Made by a program: the position numbers and the translations under genes. 64,000 nucleotides of DNA from NCBI GenBank assembly GCA_000431775.1, contig FR888230.1, positions 35,823 through 99,822 on the forward strand, read 5' to 3'. The notes under the pieces are model-generated. The model was not told the origin of the DNA. It ran no database searches and was given only the letters and a program-made list of their open reading frames with translations. Every line of letters starts with the position of its first letter. Position 1 is the stretch's first letter. The stretch comes from Clostridium sp. CAG:413 (lineage in GTDB: Bacteria > Bacillota > Clostridia > Oscillospirales > Acutalibacteraceae). This document shows, piece after piece, positions 61,341-64,000 of the stretch.

Positions 61341-62351
61341 ATGTCTATTCTTGTCACCGGCGGCGCCGGATACATCGGTTCTCACACCTGCGTGGAGCTT
61401 CTGAATGCAGACTATGATCCTATTATACTCGATAATTTCTGCAACAGCAAGAGTGAATGTGTAAAACGTGTGAAAGAAATTACGGGCAAGGATGTCAAAG
61501 TATACAATTGCGACATCCGTGACAGGGCAGGTCTCGATAAAGTTTTTGCGGAGAACAAAATTGAGGCGGTCATCCATTTTGCGGGTCTCAAGAGCGTGCC
61601 CGAGAGCATCGCAAAGCCCATGAAATACTATGACAACAATATAGGCGGCAGTGTCACCCTCTTTGAGGCAATGGCGGACGCAGGCTGCAAAAAGATAGTT
61701 TTCAGCTCCTCGGCAACCGTTTACGGCGGCGAGAATGTCTCCCCGCTGCGTGAGGATATGCCCGAGGGCAAGCCCACCAACCCCTACGGCACCACCAAGC
61801 TCTACATTGAGCACATTCTAAAAGATATCTATGCGGCGGATAACGAATGGAGCGTTTGCCTGCTGCGCTACTTCAACCCCATCGGCGCGCACAAGAGCGG
61901 CAGGATCGGCGAGGACCCCAAAGGCATCCCCGCAAATCTCGTGCCCTATGTTGCTCAGGTCGCAGTCGGCAAGCTCGACCATGTTAATGTCAACGGCAAC
62001 GACTATGACACGCCCGACGGCACCGGCGTGAGGGACTACATTCACGTTGTCGACCTGGCGCTCGGCCACATCAAGGCGGTCGAAAAGGTGCTCGGCGGCA
62101 CAGGATGCTATACTTATAACCTCGGCACCGGCAAGGGCTATAGCGTGCTCGACGTCGTCAGAGCCTATGAAAAGGCCTGCGGCAAAAAGATAAAATGCGT
62201 CTACGCACCCCGCAGACCCGGCGACATCGCCACCTGCTACTCCGACCCCTCAAAGGCTAAGAAAGAGCTCGGCTGGGAAGCGACAAGAGGGATCGACGAA
62301 ATGTGCGAGGATTCATGGCGCTGGCAGGTCAACAACCCCGAGGGCTATTAA
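61341..62351 (+). CDS. galE: UDP-glucose 4-epimerase
   Basis: A 336-residue short-chain-dehydrogenase-type epimerase interconverting UDP-glucose and UDP-galactose (or the N-acetyl forms). The N-terminus SILVTGGAGYIGSHTCVELL is the NAD-binding loop. The catalytic triad is in FSSSATVYG (Ser) and NPYGTTKLYIE (Tyr, Lys). FNPIGAHKSGRIGEDP and GVRDYIHVVDLALGH complete the family. GGAGG lies before the ATG. It ends at a strong terminator. Confidence 0.97.
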   Translation: MSILVTGGAGYIGSHTCVELLNADYDPIILDNFCNSKSECVKRVKEITGKDVKVYNCDIRDRAGLDKVFAENKIEAVIHFAGLKSVPESIAKPMKYYDNNIGGSVTLFEAMADAGCKKIVFSSSATVYGGENVSPLREDMPEGKPTNPYGTTKLYIEHILKDIYAADNEWSVCLLRYFNPIGAHKSGRIGEDPKGIPANLVPYVAQVAVGKLDHVNVNGNDYDTPDGTGVRDYIHVVDLALGHIKAVEKVLGGTGCYTYNLGTGKGYSVLDVVRAYEKACGKKIKCVYAPRRPGDIATCYSDPSKAKKELGWEATRGIDEMCEDSWRWQVNNPEGY

Positions 62352-62365
62352 TTCAATACAGCAAA

Positions 62366-62395
62366 AATCCTGCTGAAATTCAGCAGGATTTTTTC
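62366..62395. terminator. Bidirectional terminator between galE and the ATPase gene
   Basis: A 12-bp stem AATCCTGCTGAA/TTCAGCAGGATT (62366-62377 with 62379-62390) with TTTTC after it on the plus strand, and a complementary TTTTTG on the minus strand. Confidence 0.85.
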
Positions 62396-62397
62396 AT

Positions 62398-63420
62398 TTA
62401 TTCTTCGCCCCACCAATCTGACGACCAGATGCGCTCGGTGAGCCGCTGCCGTATTTTTTCGACCTTATCAAAGTCCATCTCCTCGATATAGAGCACTTCC
62501 AGCTCGTCGTGAATGTTTTTCGCCGAGGCGAGAGACTTTATCGCCTCGCGGAGCAGCTCCTTTGACGCTTTTTTGGCGAAATTCAGGCGTGCTCGGTGAG
62601 CCGAAATATTATCCGCCGAATAGAAGCGGCGCAGCGAGACCGTTTTAGTCGCTTCAATCTCAAGCGGGAATAGCTTGTCGGCGGTGAAAAACCCGAGCGA
62701 TAATTCTTTGATAATAATATGTCTGATACTTTTTCCGTCGCCGATAAACGGGCTTGATATCACGGAGAATCCGCTCGCCAGCGCATATGCCCGCAGCTCG
62801 CCGATGAGCTTTGACGCCGCAATGCCGAAATCATCCTCAAATACGATGCGTTTATCGCACAGCGACATTGCCGTTTCGCTCATAAAAAGACAGCCTCTCG
62901 GGGTTATTGCCTCAAGCAGGCGCACGGTCTCAAGTCCTATCCTGCCCGACGGGCGCTTGAACCAGCGGCTTGCGACCCGCGCGGCATATCTCGACAGATG
63001 AGTTTCATCAAGGCAATCGGCACAGATCTTCTCGCCGTCGTCGTAGACGGAGAATGCGGAGTCTATAAACCGCCTGCTGCGTCGGTGACATTCGGCGTTT
63101 TTATCGGTCAGCTCGATTATTTTTTCACTTTTTTCACGCAGTTTTTCTTTATTCCAACACTCGCCGAGGTCGACTATCTCGGCGGTGACACCGGGGTAAT
63201 CCGGATCTAGGGTATGCGGAGAAGTGCCGTCCGCCACGCTGACACGCAGCGACGGGAATATAACGGCGTCCAGCGACTCGGGGTCGGATGAGCAATAGAT
63301 CCTCTCGCACGAGATATCGTTTTGTTCCATATCGTCGGCGATTTTTTTCATCAGCGAGGATTTGCCCGTGCCCGGCCCGCCCTTTAAGATATAAGTATAT
63401 CTCCCCTGTATTTTAGGCAT
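62398..63420 (-). CDS. P-loop ATPase of the PRK06851 type, apparently with 5' coding sequence upstream of the first ATG
   Basis: A 340-residue ATP-binding protein of a family widespread in Clostridia and lacking a known function. It has the Walker A LKGGPGTGKSSLMKKIA near the start and CSSDPESLDAVIFPSL, then ADGTSPHTLDPDYPG, which are family hallmarks. A second domain follows with GFFTADKLFPLEI. The first in-frame ATG (63420) has only a poorly placed GGAG. The same frame continues upstream and reads YFLGSSGKNGFFSCFSEL, matching the family's usual G-x-x-x-x-x-G-F-Y/F-S-F-F N-terminus, but holds no ATG, GTG or TTG before a stop at 63540. Only CTG and ATT codons are available. Confidence 0.8.
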   Translation of the reverse strand: MPKIQGRYTYILKGGPGTGKSSLMKKIADDMEQNDISCERIYCSSDPESLDAVIFPSLRVSVADGTSPHTLDPDYPGVTAEIVDLGECWNKEKLREKSEKIIELTDKNAECHRRSRRFIDSAFSVYDDGEKICADCLDETHLSRYAARVASRWFKRPSGRIGLETVRLLEAITPRGCLFMSETAMSLCDKRIVFEDDFGIAASKLIGELRAYALASGFSVISSPFIGDGKSIRHIIIKELSLGFFTADKLFPLEIEATKTVSLRRFYSADNISAHRARLNFAKKASKELLREAIKSLASAKNIHDELEVLYIEEMDFDKVEKIRQRLTERIWSSDWWGEE

Positions 63421-63586
63421 AAGCTCCGAAAAGCAGGAGAAAAAGCCGTTTTTGCCGCTCGAGCCTAAAAAATATGATTGCTGCGTAAGATCAGCCCCTT
63501 TCTTTCTCAGATTATTCAGAATTTCCGCGAGAGTTACTTAAAACGGGAAAAAACTAAAATATTTACTGTAAAACCGAAAATTTCTC

Positions 63587-63615
63587 TTGATATTATTTAA
63601 TTTTTATTATATAAT
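63587..63615 (+). promoter_or_regulatory. Promoter for the SRP RNA
   Basis: TTGATA (63587-63592), 17-base spacer and perfect TATAAT (63610-63615), 55 bases before the RNA. Confidence 0.75.
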
Positions 63616-63669
63616 ACCTTATAGATAATCGGTTATAATTGCTGCTGATCAAAGCAGCGGTTATTGAAT

Positions 63670-63811
63670 GGGCTTTTATTTGGTCATGTGGCGTGTGGGT
63701 CCTGTGCGACAAGGCACTGCGAACCATGTCAGGCGGGTGAACCGAGCAGCATTAAGCGGACAGTTTTGTGCGCCACAGTCTGCCTACCGCCATATGACCA
63801 AGGAAAAGCCC
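63670..63811 (+). ncRNA. ffs: Bacterial signal recognition particle RNA (4.5S/scRNA type)
   Basis: A 142-base RNA whose ends pair strongly: GGGCTTTTATTTGGTCAT at 63670-63687 with ATGACCAAGGAAAAGCCC at the 3' end (two mismatches). The conserved domain IV core GTCAGGCGGGTGAACCGAGC and AGCATTAAGCGGAC matches the SRP RNA helix 8 with the asymmetric loop and GUGA-type apical loop. It sits immediately upstream of dnaX, as SRP RNA genes often do in Firmicutes. TTATTTTTT after the 3' end may aid termination. The 5' and 3' ends are estimated from pairing. Confidence 0.85.
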
Positions 63812-63834
63812 TTATTTTTTGAGGAGGTGCGCTC

Positions 63835-64000
63835 TTGTATCAGGCTCTTTACCGCAAATGGAGGCCGAGGACCTTTGACGAGGTCTACGGTCAGCCGCAC
63901 GTCACCAAGACGCTGAAAAACGAGCTTGAGAGCGGCCGTATCTCTCACGCCTATCTTTTCACGGGCTCGAGAGGAACGGGCAAGACCTCCTGCGCCAAGA
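63835..64000 (+). CDS. dnaX: DNA polymerase III gamma/tau subunit (start only, truncated by window edge)
   Basis: The first 55 codons of DnaX, the clamp-loader ATPase of the replicative polymerase. The peptide begins YQALYRKWRPRTFDEVYGQ after a TTG start and continues to the Walker A loop FTGSRGTGKTS. TTG 63835-63837 is preferred because GGAGG lies about 7 bases upstream. It is directly downstream of the SRP RNA. The remainder lies outside the window. Confidence 0.93.
   Translation, partial: MYQALYRKWRPRTFDEVYGQPHVTKTLKNELESGRISHAYLFTGSRGTGKTSCAK

Noticed and set aside
63668-63916. An 82-codon plus-strand frame over the SRP RNA and dnaX start
   Set aside because: The region folds as SRP RNA and then encodes DnaX in a different frame, so this frame is incidental.

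Overview
The window looks like chromosomal DNA from a Gram-positive anaerobe of the class Clostridia, most likely an uncultured gut Oscillospiraceae/Ruminococcaceae relative. The reasons are: genes are GC-rich by eye and preceded by strong GGAGG sites; TTG starts are frequent; a complete ctsR-mcsA-mcsB-clpC heat-shock operon carries CtsR boxes; SRP RNA sits directly upstream of dnaX; a BspA-type leucine-rich repeat protein is present; two lipoproteins have Thr/Ala-rich linkers; there is a complete [FeFe]-hydrogenase maturation set; and short intergenic repeats resemble those common in Clostridiales. Species cannot be named from sequence alone. No rRNA, CRISPR array, prophage or complete insertion sequence was seen.

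Layout. 0-7.8 kb: the start of a ComM/YifB-family ATPase (minus strand, cut by the window edge), then a tightly packed plus-strand run of topB, a peptide-binding lipoprotein, a VanZ-like protein, a family-5 glycosidase-like protein that lacks both catalytic glutamates, and a metallo-beta-lactamase-fold hydrolase. 7.8-9.5 kb: an AT-rich patch (acetyltransferase, hairpin-rich noncoding DNA, small kinase-like P-loop protein) that ends inside the 3' end of rlmD and looks like the scar of an integrated element. 9.5-16.3 kb: rlmD, a CPBP membrane protease, glycogen phosphorylase coupled to tadA, a UPF0126 membrane protein and a SanA/YdcF protein. 16.3-29.2 kb: a carbohydrate-flavoured region with a six-hairpin glycosidase-like protein, the BspA-like surface protein, a purple-acid-phosphatase-like protein, a GH106-like rhamnosidase, a heterodimeric ABC exporter and a uridine-kinase-like protein. 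29.2-30.6 kb: an AraC-family regulator between 19-bp direct repeats, then tRNA-Tyr and tRNA-Thr.

30.7-37.7 kb: the ctsR-mcsA-mcsB-clpC operon read leftwards, then an EamA transporter and rarA read rightwards. 37.8-41.3 kb: four leftward genes of unknown joint function (DUF5058 membrane protein, a partner membrane protein, a NifU/IscU-like scaffold and a GGGtGRT protein); this is the best candidate for a poorly described system. 41.3-46.3 kb: radC, an iron-containing alcohol dehydrogenase, a secreted lipase and an FAD-dependent oxidoreductase. 46.3-50.4 kb: a TM1266-like regulator with hydE, hydG and hydF, preceded by a terminator hairpin with a possible competing antiterminator. No hydrogenase structural gene is in the window.

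50.4-64 kb: a lipoprotein whose 3' end abuts intergenic repeats, exodeoxyribonuclease III, an anchored protein of unknown function, dCMP deaminase, secA, a second lipoprotein, a TetR regulator followed by what may be the stub of its target gene, an acetyltransferase, rsmA with an HD-domain protein, galE, a P-loop ATPase with no clear start codon for its conserved N-terminus, and finally SRP RNA and the start of dnaX. Base-composition statements are by eye, and family assignments rest on recognised motifs without database searches.
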